Of a DNA stretch of 64,000 nt, positions 9,496-19,239 are shown in pieces. The notes beneath the pieces are model-generated. The model saw only the letters and a list, made by a program, of their open reading frames with translations, was not told the DNA's origin and ran no database searches. The stretch covers positions 62,001 through 126,000 of the forward strand of contig CAJJCB010000022.1 in assembly GCA_905182565.1 (NCBI GenBank). The letters run 5' to 3'. The stretch's first letter is position 1; every line of letters begins with the position of its first letter. The DNA comes from Acidimicrobiaceae bacterium (GTDB lineage: Bacteria; Actinomycetota; Acidimicrobiia; Acidimicrobiales; Poriferisodalaceae). Both the position numbers and the translations under genes were made by a program.

Positions 9496-10658
9496 CCAGG
9501 GTCAATCCAACCGACAACTCGTGTGACTAAAAGATCAACTAATGCTATCTCGCCGTTATCTTTTGCAGTATCTAAGAGATCATCTGCTGCAACCATTCGA
9601 TGAGCAAGCATGATCTTCGATGTTGCGACATCTTTCAACAAATCGCTGTAGTCATAATCCGCAACGCCTGATTCAACAAGCACTTTGTGGTATTGCTTGA
9701 GCATCAGTTCTTCTTCTTTTTTATGGTGAGGTTCAAGTGCTGTGGTTATAAAGTACGCCACTTCCCAGCCTGCTCTGCCCCATGCCAGAGCCTGCCAATC
9801 CAACAAGACAGTTGCTCCCTCAGGCCGAAACAGCAAATTATCAAGTCGATAATCTCCATGTATCAATGTCCATGGAGATTTCTCCAAGCTAGCGTTATAG
9901 TCAGAAAAGTTGGCTTGAATTTCATCCATTTTTGCTATGATTTCCGGGCCAATGGCTTCTCCAAAACGAGCTACAAAAGCTTCGCGATTTCGACGATAGC
10001 TAGCTTGCACTAGTTTTGGGCTACGACCGACACTCCAAATAATTGGATTTTCAATCTTCGTTCGGTCCATCCAATTATGGGCATGGAATTTAGCAAGTAT
10101 GTCCAGACCCGCTAGAGCGTCATCCATTGACCCTCCGACTGCCTGCGAGGGTGCCCGAGCATCAGGGATATCTTCGATCATGAGGAGATACTTGCGAGGA
10201 CTATGGGCTCCAATAAACAAAACTCTATTAAACACCCAACTAACGCCGCCAACCGGAAGTTTATCGCAGAGATAAAGAACAAACGTTTCTAACCATGGCG
10301 CTGGATGAGGGTCTAAATCGCCGTAAATAAATTCCGGAGTTACGACTCCTAACCGACCAACCATCTCCTTGTAAACATAAATTTCTCGTTCGTAAGAACC
10401 TAGGACCTCTCCCAGCGCCCTATTTTTCTTAATCATTGATGGAAATTTCACGATGACCGAGTTCGGGCCGCTGCTTCCGTCTGACCATTTCAAGTTGCAT
10501 CGATGCAACTCTCCTAAGAAACCTACACCTTCTCCAATTACCTCAGTTTCAACATCTTGAACGACTCCGTCGTATTTCAAACCGATTACCTTAGTGAACC
10601 AGTCAGCAGTAAGTTCACGGGCGCTTTGAGGAATCTTCGCTTTTCGCTTCTTTCCCAT
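9492..10658 (-). CDS. Aminoglycoside/ecdysteroid-kinase-like phosphotransferase
   Basis: A 388-residue protein-kinase-fold phosphotransferase. The catalytic loop is LIHGDYRLDNLLF (HGDxxxxN type) and the metal-binding segment is TVLLDWQ. This group (APH/choline kinase, EcK-like, including acyl-CoA-dehydrogenase-associated kinases) phosphorylates small alcohols. In a catabolic setting it could phosphorylate a hydroxylated substrate, as seen for levulinate-type pathways in other bacteria; that is inference. No membrane or signal segment. Confidence 0.85.
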   Translation of the reverse strand: MGKKRKAKIPQSARELTADWFTKVIGLKYDGVVQDVETEVIGEGVGFLGELHRCNLKWSDGSSGPNSVIVKFPSMIKKNRALGEVLGSYEREIYVYKEMVGRLGVVTPEFIYGDLDPHPAPWLETFVLYLCDKLPVGGVSWVFNRVLFIGAHSPRKYLLMIEDIPDARAPSQAVGGSMDDALAGLDILAKFHAHNWMDRTKIENPIIWSVGRSPKLVQASYRRNREAFVARFGEAIGPEIIAKMDEIQANFSDYNASLEKSPWTLIHGDYRLDNLLFRPEGATVLLDWQALAWGRAGWEVAYFITTALEPHHKKEEELMLKQYHKVLVESGVADYDYSDLLKDVATSKIMLAHRMVAADDLLDTAKDNGEIALVDLLVTRVVGWIDPG

Positions 10659-10676
10659 CTAACAGTTTTAGCTCAC

Positions 10677-11201
10677 TTATGGGTTTAGTAAAACTCCCAT
10701 TGCTATTCCTATTCCTTTCAGCAGCATGTCAGAAACTATTCGATCCTCATCAACTCGTTTATCTACGTCCTTATCTAATTTAAGATGAAACTCATAATTC
10801 GCTCCATTGGTTGAGATCACAACCCATGCTTGATTGTCGCCTCGTCTAGACCTATTAGTAGTTAACGCTGCGGTGCAGGCCACTCCCGCTACTTGAATAT
10901 TGCCGGGATCAAGTATCCGAGCTCGGTGTAGGCAGGCCGATGCCATTTCTCTAGCTGTCTCTAGTGAGACTGATTGGTTTGAAGACTTACCAAGTAATTC
11001 CTCTAACGAAGAGGAGCTATAGGGAACTACTACTTCGAGTACCGTCTGCGAAGCGCCCGGCGTAGTCAATAAATCAGAAATACATGCGACGCCGCCTCCC
11101 GTTACAGCTAAGACAATCTTCATTGACGCTGTATGGAGATTCGATACAAGATTTTCGCGCCCGGTTGCACTTAATCCAGAAAATTCTTTGCCTTTCATCA
11201 T
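10677..11201 (-). CDS. CinA C-terminal-domain-like protein
   Basis: A 174-residue protein that resembles the CinA C-terminal (NMN deamidase, PncC) domain. AVTGGG near residue 33 aligns with the family's SCTGG start, followed by TTPGAS and VVVPYSSSS where CinA has PGSS and Y(S)N. The later VAGVACTAALTT corresponds to the GIAGP turn. The key Ser/Cys of the family's SCTGG turn is replaced here (AVTGG), so activity as a deamidase is doubtful. It starts inside the stop of 11198-11593 (ATGA), so the two are co-translated. Confidence 0.65.
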   Translation of the reverse strand: MMKGKEFSGLSATGRENLVSNLHTASMKIVLAVTGGGVACISDLLTTPGASQTVLEVVVPYSSSSLEELLGKSSNQSVSLETAREMASACLHRARILDPGNIQVAGVACTAALTTNRSRRGDNQAWVVISTNGANYEFHLKLDKDVDKRVDEDRIVSDMLLKGIGIAMGVLLNP

Positions 11202-11593
11202 CTCTCAACCAAACAGCCTGTTGCAGCTGTGGCAAGAGTTAGAGGGGCAATTATCGTTGGCACATTATGATGAACTACATGTTTGGTCCGAGATGCTGCA
11301 TCTTTGAAAAGTCTCGTAATGTCTCCAATGGTGCCACCAAGATTTTCTTTAATGATGACTGTTAATTGATCACCACTCATCTCTTCGGTCAATAGAAAAC
11401 ATGATGCATGTGTGGAGTAACTAGTAACAAAATCTGTTGCTAGCTGGTTCACGAAAATTGAAACACCTTCCAGGGTATTTGTCCAACCGGAATTTTGAAT
11501 GAATACATGTCCGCCCATAATGCTGAAGTTACCAGCGCTATTTGGCTCGGAGCGTCGTATCTCAGCTTTGTTTAAGGACCGAACGCATCTCAC
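11198..11593 (-). CDS. Hypothetical protein
   Basis: A 131-residue protein that I do not recognise. It is soluble, with no signal peptide, and ends in an Ala/Thr-rich stretch (PLTLATAATGC). GAGG lies a few bases before the ATG. An internal Met (MGGHVFIQNSG, about residue 26) could be the true start. The 4-bp overlap with the CinA-like gene suggests linked function. Confidence 0.55.
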   Translation of the reverse strand: MRCVRSLNKAEIRRSEPNSAGNFSIMGGHVFIQNSGWTNTLEGVSIFVNQLATDFVTSYSTHASCFLLTEEMSGDQLTVIIKENLGGTIGDITRLFKDAASRTKHVVHHNVPTIIAPLTLATAATGCLVER

Positions 11594-11644
11594 CTCAAGC
11601 AGCTGATTTACTTAACTGGCTGCTCAGACATGAGCTGATGTGGC

Positions 11645-12514
11645 ATGGTAAGTCTTATGGATTTAGGTATTTGTATGAGAGATTTACCCGTTGATGAAGT
11701 TGTACGCCTTGGCAAATTTGCTGAAGACAATGGTTACGCAAGCATTTATCTACCTGAAACTGGGAACCACCAGCCAAGCGGCGGGCTAAGTGGTCGCAGT
11801 CCCTACATAAGCCTCGCTGCGATGTTCGCAGTAACTAACTCAGTGAAAGGCGCGGTCGGAGTCGCTGCCGCTCCCTTTAGATCTCTCCCGCATTTAGCGC
11901 TATCAGCTGCTACTTTAAATGAGCAATCAGAGGGTCGTTTTACTCTAGGAGTTGGAGTCTCACACCGAGAAGCCGCATCTCGTCTAGGCATACCTTTTCC
12001 TTCGTCTCCGCTTCGATGGATGGAAATCGCTCTTGATGAACTCATGGGACAATCTAGATTTGGAGTCAGCTTCGGAAAGGGATTTGAGGTGCTCGTAGGA
12101 GCGCTCGGACCTAAGATGGTTGAATTGGGTTCGGCAAAATCTGATGGAGTAGTTCTCAATTGGCTGACACCACAACATGCTGCTGAGACAGTGAAAGTAG
12201 CTCAAGAAGCTGGCAGGAGTAACGGCAGAACTCCACAAACAGTTCTATATGTTCGCTTAAGCCCTTCCGAAGCACTTGAAACAGACGCTGTAAATTACGA
12301 CGCTATGGTTAATTACCATCAGCACTTCGTTCGTCAAGGTCTTACTTCAACCGAAGAAATTGTAAGAGGAACCTGCATGAACGTTAATGATCTCGCTCGA
12401 GCCCGAGAGCAGCTAACAGAATATGAACGAGCAGGAATAGACCTAGTTTGTGTTTATCCCCATGGGTTGAGCCGCTCGGAATATGAAACTGCCTTGGGCG
12501 CTCTTACTACCTAA
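11645..12514 (+). CDS. LLM-class (F420-type) oxidoreductase
   Basis: A 289-residue luciferase-fold protein with LGKFAEDNGYASIYLPETG near the N-terminus, NEQSEGRFTLGVGVSHREAA near 97, and a segment VLVGALGPKMVELGSAKSDG that is close to the F420-binding loop of methylene-tetrahydromethanopterin reductase-like members. That makes F420 more likely than FMN here. The start could be the ATG at 11645 or the in-frame ATG four codons later. It sits divergent to the 11198/10677 pair and converges on the SDR gene with no gap. Confidence 0.85.
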   Translation: MVSLMDLGICMRDLPVDEVVRLGKFAEDNGYASIYLPETGNHQPSGGLSGRSPYISLAAMFAVTNSVKGAVGVAAAPFRSLPHLALSAATLNEQSEGRFTLGVGVSHREAASRLGIPFPSSPLRWMEIALDELMGQSRFGVSFGKGFEVLVGALGPKMVELGSAKSDGVVLNWLTPQHAAETVKVAQEAGRSNGRTPQTVLYVRLSPSEALETDAVNYDAMVNYHQHFVRQGLTSTEEIVRGTCMNVNDLARAREQLTEYERAGIDLVCVYPHGLSRSEYETALGALTT

Positions 12515-13465
12515 CTAATTATTTGTGTCAGAAAGAAAGTGTTTCAGCAAAACGATTTCTTCATCAACATTAGTTGGGGACAGACATTTCTCGTCATCAA
12601 AAATTTCTTCTATTCGCTCACTTATTTTCTCAGCGCTTAGCTCAGATTCGTGGATCCCTCTTGTGACTGACATAAACGTTCTAGCAACTCGTCCCCCTCC
12701 CACCGATAGAGTTTCTCCGTTCAGACGACAAGATTCGTGCGCCAGGTAAGCAACTGCTGGAGCAACCTGATGCGGCCCTAACGCCGCTTCAAGATCGCTA
12801 CCTGACAAACCAATAGTTTTTGCAACGACGCTGTCTTCACCCAACGCATCTGGCGTCATTCGCGTTAAGGCTGCTGGTGCTATCGCATTTACATGAATTC
12901 CGTATCTAGCTCCCTCTATAGCTAACGTACGCGTGAATCCATATATCGCAGCTTTTGCAGCTGCGTAGGCACTTTGCCCAAAGGCGCCAAATAGTCCAGA
13001 GCCAGAACTTGTATTAACTATGCGTCCGTACCCATTTTTTTTCATATGCTCATACGCAGGACGTGTCACAAAAAAACAGCCCTTGACATGAACATCAAGT
13101 ATCGGCTCAAGTTCATCTTCTCCGATATTCAAGAAAGTTCGATTTCGAATTATCCCGGCGTTGTTTACCACAATATCTAAACGCCCAAAACTAGATAAAG
13201 CAGCATTCACGATTGCCTCGCCACCATCGCGACTTGCCACACTGTCACTGTTAGATACAGCGTTACCACCGCTCTTAAGAATTTCTTCTACGACAACATC
13301 TGCAGGATTTGAATCATGGTCCTGCCCGCCTTTAGTAGAAGAACCTAAATCGTTGACGACAACAGCGGCTCCGCGCTCGGATAAAAGAAGCGCATGTTCT
13401 CTCCCTAATCCACCACCAGCACCCGTCACCACAGCTACTCGGCCATCAAAGCGCAGTTCTTCCAT
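12515..13465 (-). CDS. SDR-family (3R)-hydroxyacyl-CoA dehydrogenase-like protein
   Basis: A 316-residue short-chain dehydrogenase. The NAD(P) motif TGAGGGLGREHA is at the N-terminus, NNAG occurs near residue 102, and the active site is Ser with YAAAK. The insert VNDLGSSTKGGQDHDSNPAD after the second strand is typical of the dehydrogenase part of peroxisomal multifunctional enzyme type 2, which acts on (3R)-hydroxyacyl-CoA in beta-oxidation. This fits the surrounding CoA-ester genes. Confidence 0.88.
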   Translation of the reverse strand: MEELRFDGRVAVVTGAGGGLGREHALLLSERGAAVVVNDLGSSTKGGQDHDSNPADVVVEEILKSGGNAVSNSDSVASRDGGEAIVNAALSSFGRLDIVVNNAGIIRNRTFLNIGEDELEPILDVHVKGCFFVTRPAYEHMKKNGYGRIVNTSSGSGLFGAFGQSAYAAAKAAIYGFTRTLAIEGARYGIHVNAIAPAALTRMTPDALGEDSVVAKTIGLSGSDLEAALGPHQVAPAVAYLAHESCRLNGETLSVGGGRVARTFMSVTRGIHESELSAEKISERIEEIFDDEKCLSPTNVDEEIVLLKHFLSDTNN

Positions 13466-13539
13466 ACTCTGACTTTAGCTCTTACATGAAGATCATTACT
13501 TGGTTGGCTGCCTGTTGGAACGCGTGCGAGACTGAGCTA

Positions 13540-14538
13540 ATGGAGATAGCAGAACTCGAGCAACATAATATTCATGCCAACGGAATCAATATTCATTATG
13601 TGGCTAAGGGCAACGGCCCTGTTGTATTGATGTGTCATGGTTTTCCAGAAAGCTGGTACTCGTGGCGACATCAGATAGATGCGCTGAGCAAAGCGGGCTA
13701 TAGGGCAGTCGCCATGTCCATGCGAGGCTACGGAGGCACTGACGCACCAGCAGATGTTAACGCTTACGGCATTATTGATTTAATTGGTGATGTAGTCGCT
13801 GTTGCCAACGATATTTCTTCTGATTCTCTCGTAGTGATGGGTCACGATTGGGGAGCTCCCGTCGCTTGGTATTCTGCGCTGGTCCGACCCGATCTATTTA
13901 AGGCCGTAGCTTGCCTCAGCGTTCCCTGGATTCCACCAGTGGGAGGTCTACCCGAGGAGATAGATCTCAATTTTTTAATGCGTCAAGCGGCAGGGCCCGA
14001 TCGAGACTATTACCGACTTTTTTTCCAGGAGCCACGGATAGCTGAGGCGGATCTAGAAGCAGACATTTATAGAACAATGCTTGGCTTCTTGTACACAATT
14101 AGCGGTGAAGCTGTCGCTAGCGGAGATCTTGCCAAAGGGTGGGATGGTTATTTCCCATTAGGGGAAGCTTTCACAGAGCAGCTAATTATTCCTCAGACAT
14201 TTCCCCAGTGGCTCACTGAGGAGGACTTACAATTTTATGTCAAAGAAATAACTCGGACCGGGTTTCGTGGAGGAGTGAATTGGTACCGTAATCTCAACAA
14301 GCTACCCGCAGCCTTGAGCCCATGGGTCGGGGAGACGATAAAGCAACCCTCGTTCTATATGGGCGGATCTACTGACTTGATAGCTGGAAACACGTCAAGC
14401 AATATTAGTGCGATGAAAGATAGTCTCGCAGACCTTCGCTACATAGAAATATTAGAAGGCGCTGGGCATTGGCTCCAGCAGGAACGCCCCGAAGAGGTCA
14501 ACAAAGCTCTTTTGGATTTCATAAATAGTCTCAACTGA
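13540..14538 (+). CDS. Epoxide-hydrolase-like alpha/beta hydrolase
   Basis: An alpha/beta hydrolase of the epoxide hydrolase group. The oxyanion motif is HGFPESWYSWR, the nucleophile is Asp in GHDWGAP, and the C-terminal His is in GAGHWLQQERPEEV. An Asp nucleophile argues for epoxide hydrolase or dehalogenase chemistry rather than esterase. I prefer the ATG at 13540 over the longer frame from 13486, because homologues begin near LEQHNIHANGINIHYV and the longer form leaves almost no room for divergent promoters. Cytoplasmic. Confidence 0.87.
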   Translation: MEIAELEQHNIHANGINIHYVAKGNGPVVLMCHGFPESWYSWRHQIDALSKAGYRAVAMSMRGYGGTDAPADVNAYGIIDLIGDVVAVANDISSDSLVVMGHDWGAPVAWYSALVRPDLFKAVACLSVPWIPPVGGLPEEIDLNFLMRQAAGPDRDYYRLFFQEPRIAEADLEADIYRTMLGFLYTISGEAVASGDLAKGWDGYFPLGEAFTEQLIIPQTFPQWLTEEDLQFYVKEITRTGFRGGVNWYRNLNKLPAALSPWVGETIKQPSFYMGGSTDLIAGNTSSNISAMKDSLADLRYIEILEGAGHWLQQERPEEVNKALLDFINSLN

Positions 14539-14567
14539 TTCTTTTAATAACAACTAGCCTTGCGCTT

Positions 14568-14942
14568 ATGAATGAAAAGCCCTTAGTCACAGTTCCTGAT
14601 AGCGAGCCAAGTGGCACCCAGCTAAAAGTAGATGACGTAGTAGTCGGCACTGGCGACGAAGCTAAGTCAGGACATGCCGCTGAGGTTCACTACGTGGGTG
14701 TTTCTTGGAAAACTGGAAATGAGTTTGACGCTTCTTGGAATCGTAATGAAACGTTTAAATTTAAACTTGGTGGCGGACAAGTTATAGCAGGATGGGATCA
14801 AGGCGTCATTGGCATGAAAGTTGGCGGGCGCCGGCAGCTGATAATTCCTCCAGCTTTGGCATACGGGGCAGCAGGAGCGGGCGGAGTCATCGGACCGAAC
14901 GAGCACTTAATTTTTGTTGTCGATTTAATTTCTGTTCGTTAA
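14568..14942 (+). CDS. FKBP-type peptidyl-prolyl cis-trans isomerase
   Basis: A 124-residue single-domain FKBP. AEVHYVG, the FDASW segment, GGGQVIAGWDQGVIGMKVGG and YGAAGAGGVIGPNEHLIF cover the usual core. There is no signal peptide, so it acts in the cytoplasm on prolyl bonds. It lies 29 bases after the epoxide-hydrolase-like gene and its 3' end overlaps the converging methyltransferase gene by 18 bases. Confidence 0.92.
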   Translation: MNEKPLVTVPDSEPSGTQLKVDDVVVGTGDEAKSGHAAEVHYVGVSWKTGNEFDASWNRNETFKFKLGGGQVIAGWDQGVIGMKVGGRRQLIIPPALAYGAAGAGGVIGPNEHLIFVVDLISVR

Positions 14943-15521
14943 CGGCTCAGGCAAGCAACCTACAAGTCTTGCTTCGTGCCGGTCTTGAAACCATTCTTCT
15001 TCATGACTTATAATTTGAAAGTCTTTACAAAGAACCAAGAGTTCATCAGGTTCAGCAAGAAATCTTTTACCTGGTCGAACATTACGCTCTAGGTTTGTTG
15101 TTGTCGCCACTCTGACGAAAAGCAGACCGCCAGGCTTCACATAACGGTCGAACATTCTAAATAAACGACGGTCAAAAAAATTGCTGCAAACTACTAGGTC
15201 CCAGCTGCTAACAAGCGGTTTTGATGACTCCAAGTCGTGATAAATAGTCTTTAAAGATAAGTTTGATTCACGAGCTTTAGTTTGTGCTATCCCTATTGCT
15301 TCAGTCGATAACTCGATAAGACTGGTGTCGAAACCTTGTTGGCTGAGCCATAAAGCAGTATCTCCTGAGCCACCAGCAAAATCAGCTGCCGAAAAATACC
15401 CGCTACCAAACTTTTCTTCTATCAAATATTTCGCCTTAGTTAAAAACTCATAGGCACCCCCTCCGTCGCTCTCATTAAAGTAATGGCGGTCCCACTTAGC
15501 CTTACTCTCTTCTTCAGTCAT
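14925..15521 (-). CDS. Class I SAM-dependent methyltransferase
   Basis: A 198-residue methyltransferase. Motif I is DFAGGSGDTALWLS near residue 64, the acidic residue after strand 2 is in DTSLIELS, and the strand 4 region is WDLVVCSNFFDRRLF. It resembles TehB/tellurite- or thiol-type small methyltransferases, and the acceptor is unknown. Its ATG overlaps the TGA of the upstream CoA-transferase, so it is the last gene of an MFS / CoA-transferase / methyltransferase operon. Confidence 0.8.
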   Translation of the reverse strand: MTEEESKAKWDRHYFNESDGGGAYEFLTKAKYLIEEKFGSGYFSAADFAGGSGDTALWLSQQGFDTSLIELSTEAIGIAQTKARESNLSLKTIYHDLESSKPLVSSWDLVVCSNFFDRRLFRMFDRYVKPGGLLFVRVATTTNLERNVRPGKRFLAEPDELLVLCKDFQIISHEEEWFQDRHEARLVGCLPEPLTNRN

Positions 15522-17899
15522 CCAATAGCGCCTGCAATCGCTAAATCAATAATTTCATCATCGCTGTACCCAAGAATCGAACGTAACACAAAGTCATTGT
15601 GCTCCCCGAGCGATGGCCCTGATCTCGTTACCTTATGTGCGGTATGAGAGAGCTGAAAGCGAGGAGCTTCCACTATCATTTTTTTATGGACCGGATGTTC
15701 TACTTCTAGCCAGTGATTTCGGTGCGCTAGCTGGGGATCTGTAAACGCTGCGGTGCTGTTAATCACGCGCTGGCAAGGAATACTAACTGATTGAAAAAGC
15801 AGCTCAATATCTTCGGCCTCTTTAGTCGACGTCCAGGCTTCTATTAAGGCATCAATCTCTGCTTTTGTTTCGAGCCGATCGCTCACTCCTAAATTTTTCA
15901 TAACGGGACAACCGATGATTGTGCTTAGTTCGACCCATTGAGTATCAGTTTCGCACGCAATTGCAACCCAGTTATCTGTTCCTTGGGTTCGGTAGATTCC
16001 ATGCGGGCAAATAAAACGATCAGAGTTACCGAGCCTTGAAACATGTGTGCCATTAACTGTTGATTCCAATACAGCGGAAGTCAGGAAATGGACTGCTGCT
16101 TCTGCTTGCGAAAAGTCTAGATATTGTCCTTTTCCGTCAATTTTTCTTTTCTCTAATGCAGCGACTAGTAGTGCTATTTTAAATCCCGGGACCACATAGT
16201 CGGTGTAGGCCAAAAATGGGCCAGCCGGATCTCTATCAGGCCAGCCAGTCATTTCATAAAAACCTGTGATCGCAGCGGCAAGATTTCCGAAACCTGCGAA
16301 GGTTGAGAGTGGACCAGTTTGGCCCATAAGACTTGTGCTCAACATGATCAACAATGGGTTTGTTTCACACAGCCTGTCATAGCCAAGGCCCCAATTATCT
16401 AAGGTTCCGGGCGTATACGATTCGACTAGAACATCTGCCCAATTAGCCAAATCACGAAACACTTTCTTGCCTTCCTCAGTATTGAGGTCGAGCGTCAAAC
16501 TTTTTTTCCCAGCATTGAGCGTCCCATAAGCAATTGATGCATCAATACCCGGATCATCATTGAGGCCTCTAGTACCTCCGCGTGTTAGATCAAATCGGTT
16601 TGGTCCTTCGACTTTTATTACAGTCGCTCCAAAATCAGCTAATAACCGTGTTGTGAAGGGTCCGGCGTAAACCCAGGTTGTGTCTAAAACTTTCAGTCCT
16701 TCAAAAGGAAGCCTGCGAGAGGTATCAGAAGCTTTTGGTGCAAAGGGCAAGCGAGTGTCCGACATTAGTTGTTTAGTGTCAGCTCCAAGTTCTGGAGGTA
16801 GGCCGCGTATTGGGAGCCTTCCGCTACTGGGTTGAACCCAGTTTCCAGGAGCAACAACTGTCCCCCAAGATGGGTCGTCTAACACATCCCAAAATTTTCT
16901 TTGTTGGAAATGATCAAGCTCGACCAGAGACCCGGGAGATGATACTGGCGCTAGCAAAACCTCTCGCTCTCGAGATTCTTCAAACAAGCTTGCTTTCGTG
17001 CGAGTCGCAGTGAAGCTGCCTATCGCGAGTTTAGCTTCTTCCATTTGAGCAGGAGCTGTGTCAGGTTCGGTAAAAAGTCGTAGTCCAAAATTCACCCAAT
17101 CCAAATCACGCAGCTCTTGGCTACAAAATCCTTCTTCGTATACCCAAGCCATGAGTCGAGAGGTGAATATGCCAATGGTATCGCCGAACAAAAGAGTAAT
17201 TGATACGTGACCATCAGATGCCGGATAAACGAATTGTAAGTGGTAGTTCATGACTAGAATGCCACCAGAAGTTCTACCTGCATCTTCTTGCCCATGCGGC
17301 CCAGTCATATTTGCCGGGAACGCAGCCTGCATAAGGGACTGTTGAGCCGATATATCAACATGTTGACCCAAGCCTGAGTTAGATCGTTCGTACAAAGCTA
17401 CGGCTATACCCGCAGCCGCTTGCTGTCCTGCATGGAAATAACTTTGAGGAGTGCTTATCCGAAGCGGAGCCCGATCAGCATCACCAGTAACTGCAGCAGC
17501 ACATGCTGAAGCAGCAATAGTCAAATCTGTCGCTACCCAATTTTTTTTAGGACCAGTACTGCCGTAGCCAGTGATAGTTGCATGGACCAAACTCGGGTTC
17601 ACAGATCTGAGCTCCTCGACGTTTAATCCCATACCGGCGTCAGGTGATTCAATTAAAACATCTGCCCCTGCAACTAGCTTAATTAACTCTGCTCGATTTT
17701 CTATAACTACGCTTTTAGCCCCACGGCGCATAGACCACCAATCAAGCGATACTCCATCAGGTCCTTGAGGAAATGAATTTCTCCCCCGCCCATCAGGTCC
17801 TTCAACTAGAACTATTTCAGCACCTAGCGTCGCTAAAATGTTAGCGGCCATCGCACCACGGTGATCGCTAAGGTCCAGTATCCGATACTGATTCAACAT
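15518..17899 (-). CDS. Tandem family III CoA-transferase (CaiB/BaiF, two units)
   Basis: A protein of about 793 residues with two CaiB/BaiF units, joined near residue 385. The second unit contains the expected Asp in FLAYTDYVVPGF; the matching stretch of the first unit (about LRISTPQSYFHAGQQ) has no Asp. I prefer the ATG at 17899 (MLNQYRILDLSDHRG) to the GTG at 17944, since the family begins at the first strand. Neither has a clear ribosome binding site. It overlaps the upstream MFS gene by about 30 bases, so translation may be coupled. Confidence 0.87.
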   Translation of the reverse strand: MLNQYRILDLSDHRGAMAANILATLGAEIVLVEGPDGRGRNSFPQGPDGVSLDWWSMRRGAKSVVIENRAELIKLVAGADVLIESPDAGMGLNVEELRSVNPSLVHATITGYGSTGPKKNWVATDLTIAASACAAAVTGDADRAPLRISTPQSYFHAGQQAAAGIAVALYERSNSGLGQHVDISAQQSLMQAAFPANMTGPHGQEDAGRTSGGILVMNYHLQFVYPASDGHVSITLLFGDTIGIFTSRLMAWVYEEGFCSQELRDLDWVNFGLRLFTEPDTAPAQMEEAKLAIGSFTATRTKASLFEESREREVLLAPVSSPGSLVELDHFQQRKFWDVLDDPSWGTVVAPGNWVQPSSGRLPIRGLPPELGADTKQLMSDTRLPFAPKASDTSRRLPFEGLKVLDTTWVYAGPFTTRLLADFGATVIKVEGPNRFDLTRGGTRGLNDDPGIDASIAYGTLNAGKKSLTLDLNTEEGKKVFRDLANWADVLVESYTPGTLDNWGLGYDRLCETNPLLIMLSTSLMGQTGPLSTFAGFGNLAAAITGFYEMTGWPDRDPAGPFLAYTDYVVPGFKIALLVAALEKRKIDGKGQYLDFSQAEAAVHFLTSAVLESTVNGTHVSRLGNSDRFICPHGIYRTQGTDNWVAIACETDTQWVELSTIIGCPVMKNLGVSDRLETKAEIDALIEAWTSTKEAEDIELLFQSVSIPCQRVINSTAAFTDPQLAHRNHWLEVEHPVHKKMIVEAPRFQLSHTAHKVTRSGPSLGEHNDFVLRSILGYSDDEIIDLAIAGAIG

Positions 17900-19082
17900 A
17901 GTTAGACAGTAATCTGCGTTTACCAGTTGAAATCGCCAAGACACTCAAAACAATCGCTAAACCCGAAAGCATTCCAATTGCCAAAGTAAAACTCGAAGCT
18001 GCATCACGAGCTACTCCGGTAATCCAGGGGCCACTCACTCCTCCGACTTCGCCCGCAGTAAAAAACAGGCCTCCCGCAGCACCTATAGTTTTCGTACTGA
18101 CTTTCGGAGCAGACATAAGTATTAGCATCGCTAATGGGACATAGGTAACACGCGCCACACCGATTAACGGCACTGCTACTAAATGAGCGATGCTAATTTC
18201 TGTTGCTAAGGCCCAAACAGCTATCGCAACCATTAGATAAAGTGCAGCCAGCGCTTTCGGTCTTTGCTTTTCTGGCACTCGTCCCGGGATACACAGGGCA
18301 CTAAGAATGCCGAAGGCGACACCAACAGCTGCAAGCCATGATGATCCTCTTTCGGTCCAACCAACATCTTGAAGCATGTCAGGCATCCATCCGCCCATGC
18401 TATGGCTGAAAAAAAATGAGCCGAAAGCAAGCACCAAAACCAGTTGCACCGTTCGGTCCTTAAGCAGTTCACTGGTCGGAAGGTGACTCTCCAAATCCAC
18501 TTGTCTGGGCGATGGTTTACGTGAAACCCACAACCACACTGCCCCGACAATTATTCCCATTGTCGCGAATACAGCCAGAACAGGACGCCAGCCGCCCAGT
18601 GCTACTCGAAGTGGGTCTGCTAGCACCAAAGCAAGCATTGCTCCAGTAGGTGCCGCAGTACTGTAAATGCCTACTGCTTTGCCGCGTTCCTCTTTGCCGA
18701 ACCATTCGGCAACAAGCTTCGGAGCACCAATAGAAATAAACGGCCCGCCAAGCCCAAAAACCGCAACAGCGAACCATAAGCTAATGCTCCCCTGAGCGCA
18801 TGCGCGAAGAAATCCTGAAGCAACAATAGAGATAATTCCTATACCGAGCCCAGAGCGCAAGCCAATCCGGTCCAAAACACGTCCAGCTTTGATTGAAACA
18901 AACAAATACACGAAGGGCCATGCCGCTAACGCAGCGCCCATCGCACTACGGGACATATCTAATTCAACTCGGATACGTTCTAACAGAGGGGCTAATGAGC
19001 CAGCTATTAAACCAAAAACTGCGTAAAGACTCCACAGAGATCCCAGCATGAGCCATCGCCGCGCATACCCGGAGTGAACCAT
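17868..19082 (-). CDS. MFS transporter
   Basis: A 404-residue major facilitator protein with about 12 membrane helices and the loop 2-3 signature in shortened form (GRVLDRIGLRSGLG). It resembles the monocarboxylate/oxalate-formate antiporter branch, which suits uptake of an organic acid used by the following CoA-transferase. The direction of transport is inferred from the family. Confidence 0.85.
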   Translation of the reverse strand: MVHSGYARRWLMLGSLWSLYAVFGLIAGSLAPLLERIRVELDMSRSAMGAALAAWPFVYLFVSIKAGRVLDRIGLRSGLGIGIISIVASGFLRACAQGSISLWFAVAVFGLGGPFISIGAPKLVAEWFGKEERGKAVGIYSTAAPTGAMLALVLADPLRVALGGWRPVLAVFATMGIIVGAVWLWVSRKPSPRQVDLESHLPTSELLKDRTVQLVLVLAFGSFFFSHSMGGWMPDMLQDVGWTERGSSWLAAVGVAFGILSALCIPGRVPEKQRPKALAALYLMVAIAVWALATEISIAHLVAVPLIGVARVTYVPLAMLILMSAPKVSTKTIGAAGGLFFTAGEVGGVSGPWITGVARDAASSFTLAIGMLSGLAIVLSVLAISTGKRRLLSNYVESVSDTGP

Positions 19083-19239
19083 TAAGTCGAAGGTACTCGA
19101 AATCAGTCTGATTGGTATCTGCAGTGTCTTGACTAGCTAAGTTTACACTTTTGATCTTTGCTACTTTAGACTTTTATATTCCACAAAATATCCCTAGTCC
19201 AAACGGAACTAAGGCCGTCTATTACGAGTTGAGTTGAAC

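Noticed and set aside
13486-13539. Extended N-terminus of the epoxide-hydrolase-like protein
   Set aside because: The 18 extra residues are not like the family and would leave only 20 bases for divergent promoters.
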